Below, piece after piece: positions 51,549-60,106 of a stretch of DNA of 64,000 nucleotides. Source of the DNA: Pelomonas sp963992225 (lineage in GTDB: Bacteria > Pseudomonadota > Gammaproteobacteria > Burkholderiales > Burkholderiaceae_C); NCBI GenBank assembly GCA_963992225.1, contig CAXDTK010000001.1:1-64000 (forward strand), written 5' to 3'. The position numbers and the translations under genes are program-made. The notes below the pieces were generated by a model. It did no database searches and was not told where the DNA came from. It saw only the letters and a program-made list of their open reading frames with translations. Each line of letters opens with the position of its first letter. The first letter of the stretch is position 1.

Positions 51549-53567
51549 ATGCGCGTGTTCCTGTGCGAGAAGCCGTCCCAGGGCAAGGACATCGCCCGTG
51601 TACTGGGCGCGGGCCAACGCGGCAACGGCTGCTACAGCGGTGCGGGTGTCGTCGTGACCTGGTGCATCGGTCATCTGGTCGAAGCGGTTGCGCCCGAAGG
51701 CTATGGCGAGCAGTACAAGCGCTGGGCCATCGAGCAACTGCCCATTCTTCCCGAGCGCTGGCGTGTCGAACCCAAGGCGGCGACCGCGGCGCAGTTCAAG
51801 GTCGTGCAGCAGCTCGTCGCCAAGGCGGGCGAGCTGGTGATCGCGACTGACGCCGACCGCGAAGGCGAGATGATCGCCCGCGAAATCATCGAGCTGTGCG
51901 GCTACCGCGGCCCAATCCAGCGGTTGTGGCTGTCCGCGCTCAACGATGCGTCGATCCGCAAGGCCCTGGCGGCGCTCAAGCCGTCCGTCGAGACGCTGCC
52001 GCTGTACTTCTCCGCGCTCGCCCGATCGCGTGCCGACTGGCTGATCGGGATGAACCTAAGCCGCCTGTTCACGTTGCTCGGGCGCCAGGCCGGCTACAAC
52101 GGCGTGCTGTCGGTCGGGCGTGTGCAGACGCCCACGCTCAAGCTGGTCGTGGACCGTGATCGCGAGATCGCACGCTTCGTCTCGGTGCCGTTCTGGGCCA
52201 TCGAGGTCGCGCTTTCGCATGCGGGCCAGTCCTTCGTCGCAAGCTGGATGCCGCCGCAGGGCAGCGCCGACGACGCCGGCCGCTGCCTGCAGCAGCCGGT
52301 GGCGCAGCAGGCAACCGCACAACTGCGCGCGGCCGGCGCCGCCCAGGTGCTGTCGGTGGAGACCGAGCGCGTGCGCGAAGGCCCGCCGCTGCCGTTCGAC
52401 CTCGGCACCTTGCAGGAGGTGTGCTCCAAGCAGTTGGGCCTCGACGTGCAGGAAACGCTGGACATTGCCCAGGCGCTGTACGAGACGCACAAGGCGACCA
52501 CGTATCCGCGCTCGGATTCAGGCTACCTGCCCGAGAGCATGCTGGCAGATGTGCCGGCCGTCCTCGACAGCCTGGTCAAGACCGATCCCAGCCTGCGACC
52601 GCTGATCGACCGCCTGGATCGCCAACAGCGTTCGCGGGCCTGGAACGACGGCAAGATCACGGCGCACCACGGCATCATTCCGACGCTGGAACCGGCCAAC
52701 CTCTCGGCGATGAGCGACAAGGAGCTGGCCGTCTACCGATTGGTCCGCGCGCACTACCTCGCGCAGTTCCTGCCGCATCACGAGTTCGACCGGACGGTGG
52801 CGCAGCTTACGTGCGGCGGGCAGTCGCTGGTCGCGGTCGGCAAGCAGATCGCGGTGGCCGGATGGCGCCAGGTGCTGGCGGCGCCGGAGCCCGACGACAC
52901 GGACGGCGAGGACGCGCAGCGCGGCCAGGTGCTGCCGGCGTTGCGCGCCGGGGCCTCCTGCCAGGTCGGCCAGGTCGAACTGAAGGCGTTGAAGACGCTG
53001 CCGCCCAAGCCCTACACGCAAGGCGAACTGGTCAAAGCCATGAAAGGCGTCGCCAAGCTAGTGACCGACCCGCGCCTGAAGCAGAAGCTCAAGGACACCA
53101 CGGGCATCGGCACCGAGGCCACACGTGCCAACATCATCAGCGGGTTGCTGGCCCGCGGTTATCTCTTGAAGAAGGGCCGTGCCATCCGCGCGTCGGATGC
53201 GGCATTCACGCTGATCGACGCGGTGCCGGCGGCCATCGCCGATCCGGGCACGACGGCGGTGTGGGAGCAGGCGCTGGACATGATCGAGGCCGGTCAGATG
53301 ACGCTGGACACCTTCATCGCCAAGCAATCGAGCTGGGTCGCCCAGCTCGTGCAGCAGTACCGCAGCGCCACACTCGATCTCAAGCTGCCGCCTGCACCGA
53401 GCTGCCCGCAATGCGGCGCCCCGATGCGCCAGCGCAGCGGCAAGAGCGGCGCGTTTTGGTCTTGCAGCCGCTATCCGGACTGCAAGGGCACGCAGCCGAT
53501 CGAAGACGCCGCGGCAGGCAAGCGCGGCGCGTCCAGCCCGCGGCATCGGCGTCCCAAGGCGAGCTGA
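51549..53567 (+). CDS. topB: DNA topoisomerase III (ICE TopB)
   Basis: 672 residues, type IA topoisomerase. TOPRIM is present (MRVFLCEKPSQGKDIARVLG and TDADREGEMIAREI). The active-site Tyr is in THKATTYPRSDSGYLPE, and a C-terminal zinc ribbon has CPQCGAPM and CSRYPDCKG. PFGI-1/SPI-7 elements carry this gene in the replication module. It probably resolves intermediates of ICE replication or transfer. AAGGAGGC lies just before the ATG. Confidence 0.96.
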   Translation: MRVFLCEKPSQGKDIARVLGAGQRGNGCYSGAGVVVTWCIGHLVEAVAPEGYGEQYKRWAIEQLPILPERWRVEPKAATAAQFKVVQQLVAKAGELVIATDADREGEMIAREIIELCGYRGPIQRLWLSALNDASIRKALAALKPSVETLPLYFSALARSRADWLIGMNLSRLFTLLGRQAGYNGVLSVGRVQTPTLKLVVDRDREIARFVSVPFWAIEVALSHAGQSFVASWMPPQGSADDAGRCLQQPVAQQATAQLRAAGAAQVLSVETERVREGPPLPFDLGTLQEVCSKQLGLDVQETLDIAQALYETHKATTYPRSDSGYLPESMLADVPAVLDSLVKTDPSLRPLIDRLDRQQRSRAWNDGKITAHHGIIPTLEPANLSAMSDKELAVYRLVRAHYLAQFLPHHEFDRTVAQLTCGGQSLVAVGKQIAVAGWRQVLAAPEPDDTDGEDAQRGQVLPALRAGASCQVGQVELKALKTLPPKPYTQGELVKAMKGVAKLVTDPRLKQKLKDTTGIGTEATRANIISGLLARGYLLKKGRAIRASDAAFTLIDAVPAAIADPGTTAVWEQALDMIEAGQMTLDTFIAKQSSWVAQLVQQYRSATLDLKLPPAPSCPQCGAPMRQRSGKSGAFWSCSRYPDCKGTQPIEDAAAGKRGASSPRHRRPKAS

Positions 53568-53773
53568 CGCCCACGTCTCCCTCTGCCACGCCGGCTGCTG
53601 CCGACGGCGGGGCAAACCTCCCGCGCCCCGCGGGACTCCCCAGCGCGCGTTCCCTTCTGCAACGGTGTGCGCGTCCTGCACGGACCGATCACGGCTTGCA
53701 GGGCGAGAAGGTCATTGCTCCATCGAATCGCGCTCGTCGCGGTTCCGTTGATCGAGGTGCTTCCGCCATCCGT

Positions 53774-53828
53774 GAGCGGTCTCCTGACGCCTTGGCTTGC
53801 AATGCTGCGAGGTGTCAGGAGACCGCTC
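53774..53828. repeat. 15-bp perfect inverted repeat in the topB-downstream gap
   Basis: GAGCGGTCTCCTGAC (53774-53788) and GTCAGGAGACCGCTC (53814-53828) around a 25-nt loop; the match extends outward with two mismatches. The 806-bp gap 53568-54373 holds no supported gene; this stem and the stem-loop repeat at 54165 are its only clear structures. Confidence 0.85.
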
Positions 53829-54164
53829 GCGGTCGACGGTATTCGGTGCCGGTGCCCGCCGGCGGAACAACGGGTTCCCTTTGTGTGTGGATACACGCCA
53901 GAGGATGCCGGCCCCAGCCACGAAACGGGCCGGGTGAGATTGCTGACGCAGCGAATGGCTTTGACGACGGCCTGGCCTGCTTGCAGCCCACAGGTGGATT
54001 GATTCCTCTCCAGCCGAAGTCCCTCGGGGCTTCGGCGCCTTTGTCGTGGGCGGACGGATCGTGCACCGCTCCTGCCGGCAGTGCTCGGGCCAAATCGGAC
54101 GACGCGCAGTTCCGTTTGATCGGCGACGGTGCGCTTCGGGGCTTCCATCCTTCCTGCATGTGTC

Positions 54165-54232
54165 GCTGACGGTCGTCAGCAGCATGCCCTGGCAGCCCAG
54201 GTCTTCAAGGCTGCAACGCGGTTCGCCACGTT
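54165..54232 (+). ncRNA. Triple stem-loop leader repeat, copy A
   Basis: Stem 1 is GCTGAC/GTCAGC and stem 2 is GCAGCC/GGCTGC with an 11-nt loop ending CTTCAA. Stem 3 is AACGCGG/CCACGTT with a TTCG loop and one mismatch. CATGCCC links stems 1 and 2. Similar structures with compensatory changes precede the genes at 56688, 58288 and 62936. It lies 142 bp before the ATG at 54374. Confidence 0.7.
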
Positions 54233-54373
54233 GACCGATCCAGTCCGCTTCGCACCGACCACCGCGGACGCGTGTCATCACGACGCGGGTGCTTTTCATG
54301 TTCAACCCTTCGGGAAGTGTCCCGCTCCCGAAAGGGCGTGGTGCTCCCGGTCTTCAACTACCAGGAGAAACCC

Positions 54374-54625
54374 ATGTCCCTTGCGTTCGCATCGGCACCT
54401 TTGAGTGCTGAACAGGCCCGCGCCGAATCCATCGGCTACCAGGCTCTGGCCTACGTCGGCAAGCGCCTGCCCCTGCAGGTGCTGTGCAGCGCGGCCGGCC
54501 ACTACATCGGCACCGCCGATGTGGACGGCCCGGTCTCGCGCGAGTCGGTCAGCTACTTCCGCTCGCACCACGCCGCCGAGCACGCCCTGCAAACGGGCCG
54601 CTGGCAGCAGCGACTCAACCCGTGA
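54374..54625 (+). CDS. Small conserved ICE protein
   Basis: 83 residues. It begins MSLAFASAPLSAEQARAESI and has a conserved-looking core QVLCSAAGHYIGTADVDGPVSRES. No family is recognised. CCAGGAGAAACCC provides a good ribosome site. It is the first gene after the topB gap. The short, single-domain form suggests a regulatory or structural partner. Confidence 0.72.
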   Translation: MSLAFASAPLSAEQARAESIGYQALAYVGKRLPLQVLCSAAGHYIGTADVDGPVSRESVSYFRSHHAAEHALQTGRWQQRLNP

Positions 54626-54649
54626 TGTCCAACCACCAGGAGCCAAGTC

Positions 54650-55042
54650 ATGAACCGTGCCCTGCCTCAAGAGGTACTTGATCAGATTGAGCTGGAACAC
54701 CAGCACTTCGCTGCCGCACCCCAAGCCTTCTTCGAGGCATGGAAGCGCGGCGTCCACATCGCCGGAGCCGAATGGTTCGGCGACGGAACCCGCGAAGGCC
54801 TGCGGCGTGCCACCACCAAGTGGGATCTGCGGCCAAAGCTGATGATGCTCAACGACGCCCTCGGCGTCCTGAGCAGCGGCCAGCGGATGTTCCTGTCCGC
54901 GATGGTGAGCTTCTACAACGCCCGTGAGGGCGGTGCGATGCTCAAGCGTTGCGGCTTCGAGGGTCTGTCCGACCTGGGCGGCCTCGACCTGGAACGGCGC
55001 AAGGTCATCGCCGACCTGACGCTGAACTACAACGGCTGGTGA
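54650..55042 (+). CDS. Conserved ICE protein, helical
   Basis: 130 residues, starting MNRALPQEVLDQIELEHQHF with a good ribosome site (CAGGAGCCAAGTC). All-helical profile (RRATTKWDLRPKLMMLNDALGVLSSG; MFLSAMVSFYNAREGG). It ends in ADLTLNYNGW. No family is recognised; it follows the previous gene by 24 bp, so the two are probably co-transcribed. Confidence 0.75.
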   Translation: MNRALPQEVLDQIELEHQHFAAAPQAFFEAWKRGVHIAGAEWFGDGTREGLRRATTKWDLRPKLMMLNDALGVLSSGQRMFLSAMVSFYNAREGGAMLKRCGFEGLSDLGGLDLERRKVIADLTLNYNGW

Positions 55043-55085
55043 GCTGCTTCGGCCCGCCAACGTTCTTCCTTTTCTCCCACCCCAC

Positions 55086-55121
55086 GAGGGACATGCGTCC
55101 CTATGCGGGGCCATGTCCCTC
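55086..55121 (+). terminator. Hairpin with possible terminator or leader role
   Basis: GAGGGACATG (55086-55095) pairs exactly with CATGTCCCTC (55112-55121), followed by CTTTCTTC. It separates the genes at 54650 and 55143, and the next ribosome site (AGGAG) starts 11 nt later. Confidence 0.6.
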
Positions 55122-55142
55122 CTTTCTTCATAGGAGTGAATC

Positions 55143-55547
55143 ATGTCCCCTGACTTTTCCATCGGTCTGCTCGTGACCGACGACGACATCGATGCGGTCA
55201 TCCTGGAAGGTTGGCCGGCCGACGTGCGCAAGCCGCGCATGGTGGTATTCGACTACGCCGGCAACGATGTGCAAGACGAGTATGTGCTGCATGTCAGCAG
55301 CGGAACTCCGAACACCGGATTGACCGGGCGCGAGGTTTTTCCGGTCGAGTACGGCCCTAACTGCCGTTACCCATCGCCCGCTGAAGTCCTTTCGGTGCTC
55401 GATGCACGCAAGCCGGCCGAAAAACCTTCCGCGCTGAGCATCGCCCGCAACGTACACCAAAGCATCCTTGACTTGGATGCGCGGCTTGATCGCCTGGAGC
55501 AGGCGACGACTACAACAGCCTGTACCAGCTTGCGAATGGCGGCCTGA
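55143..55547 (+). CDS. Hypothetical ICE protein
   Basis: 134 residues, acidic (MSPDFSIGLLVTDDDIDAVI), with the core KPRMVVFDYAGNDVQDEYVLHV. A C-terminal heptad-like helix follows (SIARNVHQSILDLDARLDRLEQ). No known family is recognised. It sits between a 10-bp hairpin and a pair of overlapping hairpins. Confidence 0.68.
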   Translation: MSPDFSIGLLVTDDDIDAVILEGWPADVRKPRMVVFDYAGNDVQDEYVLHVSSGTPNTGLTGREVFPVEYGPNCRYPSPAEVLSVLDARKPAEKPSALSIARNVHQSILDLDARLDRLEQATTTTACTSLRMAA

Positions 55548-55619
55548 TCGACCTGTTGAAGGTGCTGGGCGACCCGTCCTCTACCGCTGCCGGCTGACCG
55601 GCTGCCACTTCATCCACCC

Positions 55620-55648
55620 GCTGGGGTTCAATCCCCAGCAGGGGATTG
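55620..55648 (+). promoter_or_regulatory. Two mutually exclusive hairpins before the gene at 55678
   Basis: GCTGGGG (55620) pairs with CCCCAGC (55633); alternatively CAATCCCC (55629) pairs with GGGGATTG (55641). Both need CCCC at 55633-55636, so only one can form. The site lies 30 nt before the ATG, upstream of CTGGAGAA. Confidence 0.7.
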
Positions 55649-55677
55649 CCTCGGCCATCCTCTGCTGGAGAAATCCC

Positions 55678-56394
55678 ATGTCCTACTCGAACAACAATCC
55701 CTTTGTCCGCGGCTACGACGGCCTGTCCGTCCAGCGGCTGCTTGCCATCTCCTACGACGACGACTGCCCGCTGACCTACCTGCCCCTGCATCCCTCGCAG
55801 TCGAATCTGCCGGACAGCCAGGTCGAACGGCGGGCCTGCATCTTCTCGGACGACTTCGTGCTGATCACCGAGGACCAAGCGGTCCCCGATGAACTGCAAG
55901 CGCAATGCCGCAGCCACGGGCTCGCCCGCAACGTTGTCTATGCCGTGATGGCCGAGGAAGACGGCAAGCCGCTGCACGTGGGCGACACCTACTCCGAAGA
56001 AGCGGCGCGGGAAGTCGTGCGGCGCCTGCGCTATGAAACGGGCTACTACAGCCGGTGCTGGGAGATCAGCAGCGCGCACCTCGACGCCGACGCGCATCGC
56101 TTCCTCTCCGAGCTGGCGGACATCGCCACGCCGACGCTGTTCCTGTTCGTCGCCTTCCGCATCCCGTACAGCCCGGCCATCGGGTTGAAGCTGATCGCCA
56201 CGCCCTGGACCGACGAGAACCTGCGCGCGGTCGAAGGCACCACGGCCAAGCGGCTGATGCAGGAGCACCGCAAGAAGGGCATGCCGGAATCCCTGGTGCA
56301 GGTGCTGCACCTGGCCGCGCTCGCCGACGTGCGCATGCTGGTCTTCGATGCCGATGCGCAGGTGCTGGACGGCCTGCCGATCTACGACGACTGA
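55678..56394 (+). CDS. Conserved ICE protein, possibly DUF5983
   Basis: 238 residues. It begins MSYSNNNPFVRGYDGLSVQRLLAISYDDD, with a middle block GKPLHVGDTYSEEAAREVVRRL and later HLDADAHRFLSELADIATPTLFLFVAF. The last part (ALADVRMLVFDADAQVLDGLPIYDD) is the most family-like. It resembles the DUF5983 ICE family by memory; I am not sure of the name. The start at 55678 has a GGAG ribosome site. Confidence 0.72.
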   Translation: MSYSNNNPFVRGYDGLSVQRLLAISYDDDCPLTYLPLHPSQSNLPDSQVERRACIFSDDFVLITEDQAVPDELQAQCRSHGLARNVVYAVMAEEDGKPLHVGDTYSEEAAREVVRRLRYETGYYSRCWEISSAHLDADAHRFLSELADIATPTLFLFVAFRIPYSPAIGLKLIATPWTDENLRAVEGTTAKRLMQEHRKKGMPESLVQVLHLAALADVRMLVFDADAQVLDGLPIYDD

Positions 56395-56404
56395 CACCAC
56401 CTTT

Positions 56405-56432
56405 CGAGCCCCCACGCGGGGCTCGTTTCATT
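56405..56432 (+). terminator. Hairpin terminator after the gene at 55678
   Basis: CGAGCCCC (56405-56412) and GGGGCTCG (56418-56425), followed by TTTCATTT. Confidence 0.75.
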
Positions 56433-56512
56433 TCTGGACGAAGCCGGTGGCGGCGCAGTGCCGATTCCCCCACGACGCTGGCCCACACCCGACGCACGCT
56501 GCTCGCATGTTC

Positions 56513-56579
56513 GCTGGCGTTGCCGGCAAGCATGCCCAGGCAGTCGAGACCTTCGAGGCTGCGGCACGGTTCGCCGCGC
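56513..56579 (+). ncRNA. Triple stem-loop leader repeat, copy B
   Basis: Stem 1 is GCTGGC/GCCGGC (with one U-G pair) and stem 2 is GCAGTC/GGCTGC (one U-G) with an 11-nt loop ending CTTCGA. Stem 3 is GCACGG/CCGCGC with a TTCG loop and one mismatch. It lies in the 293-bp leader of the gene at 56688. Confidence 0.65.
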
Positions 56580-56687
56580 TGGTTGCTTTTCCTTCCACGG
56601 GCGCATGCGCGTCCATCCACCTCACCCCCAAGGGACATGCCTCCCTTGCGGGCGGAAGTTCCTTGGATTGCCACAAGGAGCCTCCTA

Positions 56688-57485
56688 ATGGATACCCAAG
56701 CCATCCGCGCACAGATGCCGACGCTGGTTCGCGGCCACGTGCCTTCCAACGTCCGCAGCTTCAAGTTCAACATCTTCGACGGCCAGCCCAAGGTTTCGAC
56801 GCTGGGCTTCCACGTTGATCCCAAGCCTTTCGAGGGCAAGGTTATCGCCACCACCGACGAGGCCATCGTCGTCAAGACGGGCCGGGCCGAGTTCGCGGTG
56901 CTCGACAAGGCGCTCGTCACCGATGTGCCCGACGAAGGCGCCAAGGTGCAGGTCGAACCGTATGCGCGGCGCCGCTTCGACGGCATGCGCGCGGACACGC
57001 CCGAGGAGAGCACCGAGTTCACCGCCGACGGCCAGCCGTACACGGTGAAGCGGCTCATCCTGGGTTCCGCGCCGGCCAAGTTGCCGATCCCCGAGCCGCA
57101 GTGCCCCGAGCTGCAGGAGCTGATCCACCAACTGGAGCAGTTGCCCGCGCCCGATGGCTTTCGCCGCATCACGCACCTGCTGGTGGATGCCGGCGCGCGG
57201 GACTTCACGGTGGTCGATCCGAGCCCCCGCAACATCATCGCCACGCCGCCGGCCATCGGCTTCACCGTCGCCTCAGCGAAGTTCCAGGGGCGCGTCACCG
57301 TGCTCTACGAGCGCGGCCTCGACCTCTACGCGGTGGAGCTGCACCGCAACAGCAATCTGGTCGAGCGGGTCGATGAAGTGTCGTTCGACGAGCTGGGCCA
57401 GGCCCTGGAGCGGCTGATCGACGACGGGAGCTGGCGCCTCATCCGCGTGCAGCGCCTGTCCGGCCGCAAGCTGGTCCAGCACTGA
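56688..57485 (+). CDS. Conserved ICE protein of unknown function
   Basis: 265 residues: MDTQAIRAQMPTLVRGHVPSNVRSF, then a long mixed strand/helix domain (GRAEFAVLDKALVTDVPDEGAKVQVEPYARRRFDG). The C-terminal domain (VASAKFQGRVTVLYERGLDLYAVELHR) looks like a KfrB/ICE-specific fold but lacks recognised motifs. The start has CAAGGAGCC. It is preceded by a structured leader repeat. Confidence 0.75.
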   Translation: MDTQAIRAQMPTLVRGHVPSNVRSFKFNIFDGQPKVSTLGFHVDPKPFEGKVIATTDEAIVVKTGRAEFAVLDKALVTDVPDEGAKVQVEPYARRRFDGMRADTPEESTEFTADGQPYTVKRLILGSAPAKLPIPEPQCPELQELIHQLEQLPAPDGFRRITHLLVDAGARDFTVVDPSPRNIIATPPAIGFTVASAKFQGRVTVLYERGLDLYAVELHRNSNLVERVDEVSFDELGQALERLIDDGSWRLIRVQRLSGRKLVQH

Positions 57486-57503
57486 GCCCCTGCGTTCCTA
57501 AGC

Positions 57504-57534
57504 GGCTTCCCGTCCCCGCGGCGGGAAGCCTTTC
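57504..57534 (+). terminator. Hairpin after the gene at 56688
   Basis: GGCTTCCCG (57504-57512) and CGGGAAGCC (57522-57530), then TTTCC. The 78-bp gap to the DUF3085 gene contains only this stem and a ribosome site (TTGGAGACC). Confidence 0.72.
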
Positions 57535-57563
57535 CTCCCATACCTCGATTGGAGACCACTTCC

Positions 57564-57929
57564 ATGACTGTTCGATTCAAAGGCACCGAGCTTCGGCCCG
57601 TGCTTGCCGAGGCGGCGGCCAACCAGTGCCGCGTCGTCCTGGTCAAGGACCAGGGCGTGTATTTCATGGCCGAGCGCGGCGAGAGCCGGCCCGATGGGCG
57701 GCGCAAGACCATCGCCTATGCCGTGGGCTGCAACCCTGATGTCGATGTGTTCGACGACTGGTGGGAACTGGCGCGCGCCGAATTCGGCGGCGACGACTTC
57801 GGCGAGTTCTTCGACCTGCGGGAACGGGTGTTCAGCCGCATCCTGCACAGCGAGGACGACCTCGAAGTGTCGGCCACGGCCACGCACCTGTCGATGCAGC
57901 CCATGCCCGCTGCGCCGGCCGGCCACTGA
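57564..57929 (+). CDS. DUF3085 family ICE protein
   Basis: 121 residues of DUF3085, an ICE-specific family: VRFKGTELRPVLAEAAANQCRVVLVKDQGVYFMAERG, then GCNPDVDVFDDWWELARAEFGGDDFGEFF. The aromatic/acidic C-terminal block is its hallmark. The role is unknown. The start has TTGGAGACC 8 nt upstream. Confidence 0.88.
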   Translation: MTVRFKGTELRPVLAEAAANQCRVVLVKDQGVYFMAERGESRPDGRRKTIAYAVGCNPDVDVFDDWWELARAEFGGDDFGEFFDLRERVFSRILHSEDDLEVSATATHLSMQPMPAAPAGH

Positions 57930-57943
57930 CCGTCCTGCTTCCC

Positions 57944-57972
57944 AGCCCCTCATGAAGGGGCTTCACTTTTTC
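57944..57972 (+). terminator. Rho-independent terminator after DUF3085
   Basis: AGCCCCT (57944-57950) and AGGGGCT (57956-57962), loop CATGA, then TCACTTTTTC. Confidence 0.85.
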
Positions 57973-58060
57973 CCGAGGACGCCGTCAATGCGGGGCGTCT
58001 CGGATACCGATTGCCGCTCGCGCGGGCGCGTGCCAGGCGCCACGCTTATCACCATGTTCC

Positions 58061-58130
58061 GCTGACACCCGTCAGCAGCATGCCCAGGCAGTCTCGATCT
58101 TCAAGACTGCGATGCGGTTCCGACCGCGTT
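58061..58130 (+). ncRNA. Triple stem-loop leader repeat, copy C
   Basis: Stem 1 is GCTGAC/GTCAGC, stem 2 is GCAGTC/GACTGC with an 11-nt loop ending CTTCAA, and stem 3 is GCGGT/ACCGC with a TCCG loop. Each stem is perfect, and stem 2 shows a compensatory change against copy A. It lies in the 358-bp leader of STY4534/DUF3577, which has no other supported feature apart from the DUF3085 terminator. Confidence 0.75.
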
Positions 58131-58287
58131 GATCACCCAGTTCGCTCCGGCATCCCAGCGCGAACGGCCATCGGTTCTCCCGATGGTGATGCCACCCAAG
58201 CTGTTCCTTCAACCCACGCGGGGGTTCCACACCTTCCCCGCCTTGGGTCGGGTGTGTCTCCGCCTCTTTGTTCTCAGGAGATTCACC

Positions 58288-58851
58288 ATGACCACTTCCA
58301 CCGAAAGGTCCTTCTTCGACCTGCACATCACCGGACTCGGGTATCTCAATCGCATCCGCGAAGTGAAGCCCAAGAAAGGCGATGCGTTCCTGGCCTGCGA
58401 CATCGCGGCGCTCAACGGCCCCAGCGATGATGTGGCCTACGTGCGTTTCGACACGCGCGTCTCGGGCTCCGAAGCGCAGCACCTGGTGCGCCGCTGCATC
58501 CAAGCGGTTGATGCCGAGAAGAAGGTGATGATCGGCTTCCGCCTGGGCGACCTGTGGACCGACACCTTTACCTACTCCAAGGGCAAGCGTGCCGGCGAGC
58601 AGGGGGTGAGCCTCAAGGCCCGCCTGCTGTTCGTCAGTTGGATCAAGGTCGACGGCAAGCTCGTCTACAAGGCCGAGCCCAAGCCGACCGACGCCGACGA
58701 CCGCGACGAACGCGACGTGCGCGCCACGGATGTCCCCGCGACGTCCGCCGAGCCGCAAGCCGCTGCGTCCGAGCCCGCCAGGCCCGCCGCTGAAGCTGCC
58801 GATGAAGCCACTGCCGATGCGCCCGCATTGGAAGTTGCCGAGTCGTTCTGA
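58288..58851 (+). CDS. STY4534 family ICE replication protein (DUF3577)
   Basis: 187 residues. The folded part is residues 1-130: FFDLHITGLGYLNRIREVKPKKG, then VSGSEAQHLVRRCIQAVDAEKKV and FRLGDLWTDTFTYSKGKRAGE. The C-terminal third is an acidic/Ala-rich tail, like the tails of single-stranded-DNA-binding proteins. It is annotated in related ICEs as a replication protein. The start has CAGGAGATTC. Confidence 0.9.
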   Translation: MTTSTERSFFDLHITGLGYLNRIREVKPKKGDAFLACDIAALNGPSDDVAYVRFDTRVSGSEAQHLVRRCIQAVDAEKKVMIGFRLGDLWTDTFTYSKGKRAGEQGVSLKARLLFVSWIKVDGKLVYKAEPKPTDADDRDERDVRATDVPATSAEPQAAASEPARPAAEAADEATADAPALEVAESF

Positions 58852-58856
58852 TCCGC

Positions 58857-58889
58857 AAGGCCCTGACTCTGAATTGAGCCCAGGGCCTT
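58857..58889 (+). terminator. Terminator-like hairpin after STY4534
   Basis: AAGGCCCTG (58857-58865) and CAGGGCCTT (58881-58889), then GTCTTCTCC. The T-run is short. Confidence 0.68.
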
Positions 58890-58971
58890 GTCTTCTCCCA
58901 CTCGCGTGCGCATGCGACCGTCACCATGACAGCCGTGTGCGTGATCGCAGCTTCGTCCGCAGGAGTTCTTC

Positions 58972-59601
58972 ATGATCACCATTCCCGGCCAATTGGCCAT
59001 CAAGACCATCCACGGCCGCAACGGCGACTTCAACGTCGGGCGCCTTGCGACCTCCATCGGCGAGTTCGTCGTGAAGAACGCCGAACTCGACCAGTACGCC
59101 GAAGGCAAGTACGAGGGCGATTTCGCCATCGCGGAGATTCGCCCGTCCACGTACACCGCCAACGGTCGCATGGTCATCGAGATCCGCGCCCTCCTGGGCG
59201 GGATGACCTTGTCCAACATCGACGCCCTGAGCCGTGACGACGCCCGCCGGCTGAGTCCGCAGGAAGTCGATCCGATCGACGAGGAAGCGCAGACCGCCAC
59301 GCCGACGCCGACGACCGCCCCCAAGGCGGCCGGCCGGAAGAAGGCGCGCAGCTCGCGCGACCCGCTGGTCGATACCACGCCGTTCGGCAGCGAACCGGCT
59401 GCTGCGTCTGCCGAGGCTCCGGTCCAGGCGGACGAAGACGGCGACGCGGCACTGTTCGGTGTGCTCTGGCCGCTGGGCGATGTCGTCAAGCTCGATGCCA
59501 CCGTGGATCGGCGCGTGCTGCGTCAACAGCGCGACCGTCTCGGCGACCTGGGCTACGAGTTCGCTCCGCTGTCCCAGGACTGGCACCTCGCCAGGGTCTG
59601 A
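58972..59601 (+). CDS. DUF3275 family ICE protein
   Basis: 209 residues. The N-terminal DUF3275 domain (PGQLAIKTIHGRNGDFNVGRLATSIGEFVVKN, SNIDALSRDDARRL) is followed by an Ala/Pro/Thr linker and a second short domain (ALFGVLWPLGDVVKLDATVDRRVLRQQRDRLG). It is regularly found next to STY4534 in PFGI-1 elements. The function is unknown; a good GCAGGAGTT ribosome site precedes it. Confidence 0.87.
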   Translation: MITIPGQLAIKTIHGRNGDFNVGRLATSIGEFVVKNAELDQYAEGKYEGDFAIAEIRPSTYTANGRMVIEIRALLGGMTLSNIDALSRDDARRLSPQEVDPIDEEAQTATPTPTTAPKAAGRKKARSSRDPLVDTTPFGSEPAAASAEAPVQADEDGDAALFGVLWPLGDVVKLDATVDRRVLRQQRDRLGDLGYEFAPLSQDWHLARV

Positions 59602-59644
59602 TCCCATCGCCACTTCACGCCGCGTGCCTGCGGCTTTCCACCAA

Positions 59645-59670
59645 CCCGCCGGGGTTCCTTCCCCGGCGGG
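59645..59670 (+). terminator. 10-bp GC hairpin between DUF3275 and the gene at 59704
   Basis: CCCGCCGGGG and CCCCGGCGGG around TTCCTT. Strong stem; no T-run follows directly, so attenuator or mRNA-end protection is as likely as termination. Confidence 0.65.
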
Positions 59671-59703
59671 AGGACTCCGGCCCTTTCTCACAGGAGTCAT
59701 TCC

Positions 59704-60099
59704 ATGGGCTGGACATTCGTTCGATTGACGCGCGATCAATTGATCCGCGAGCTGACCGCAACTGAGGAAACCGAGCGGTCGCGCAATGAGGTCATCGATC
59801 ACACGCTGGTCGGCAACGTGCTGTGGACGGTGGTGCGCGTCACCGCCAAGCAGGCCGGTGTCCTGGGTCTCGCACCCGGAGAGTCGGCCACCTTGATTGG
59901 CTGCCATCTGCTGGAAAGCGAGGGCCGCGAATGGGGCTACAAGTCCCTGGTCGAGGCCGAGCACCCGTACTACTACTCGTGCCCGCTGCGCTATCTCGAC
60001 ATGGCGCCGCAGCGCTGCGCCACTTGGCGCGCAAGGGTGCATGCCTTCCATCAGCAGCATCCGGCGAGCAGTGTGGCCGGCGATGCAGCCACTGAGTGA
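59704..60099 (+). CDS. Conserved ICE protein, possibly DUF6927
   Basis: 131 residues: MGWTFVRLTRDQLIRELTATEET, IDHTLVGNVLWTVVRVTAK, SATLIGCHLLESEGREWGYKSLVEAEHPYYYSCPL. The compact beta-rich block with YYYSCP is distinctive. I recall DUF6927 for this shape but am not certain. A CAGGAGTCATTCC ribosome site supports the start. The next gene begins 7 bp after its stop. Confidence 0.75.
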   Translation: MGWTFVRLTRDQLIRELTATEETERSRNEVIDHTLVGNVLWTVVRVTAKQAGVLGLAPGESATLIGCHLLESEGREWGYKSLVEAEHPYYYSCPLRYLDMAPQRCATWRARVHAFHQQHPASSVAGDAATE

Positions 60100-60106
60100 G
60101 GCGCAC

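Noticed and set aside
53667..54002. 111-codon open frame in the topB-downstream gap
   Set aside because: It runs through the 15-bp inverted repeat, has no ribosome site or family resemblance and low-likelihood composition; the gap is better described as non-coding.
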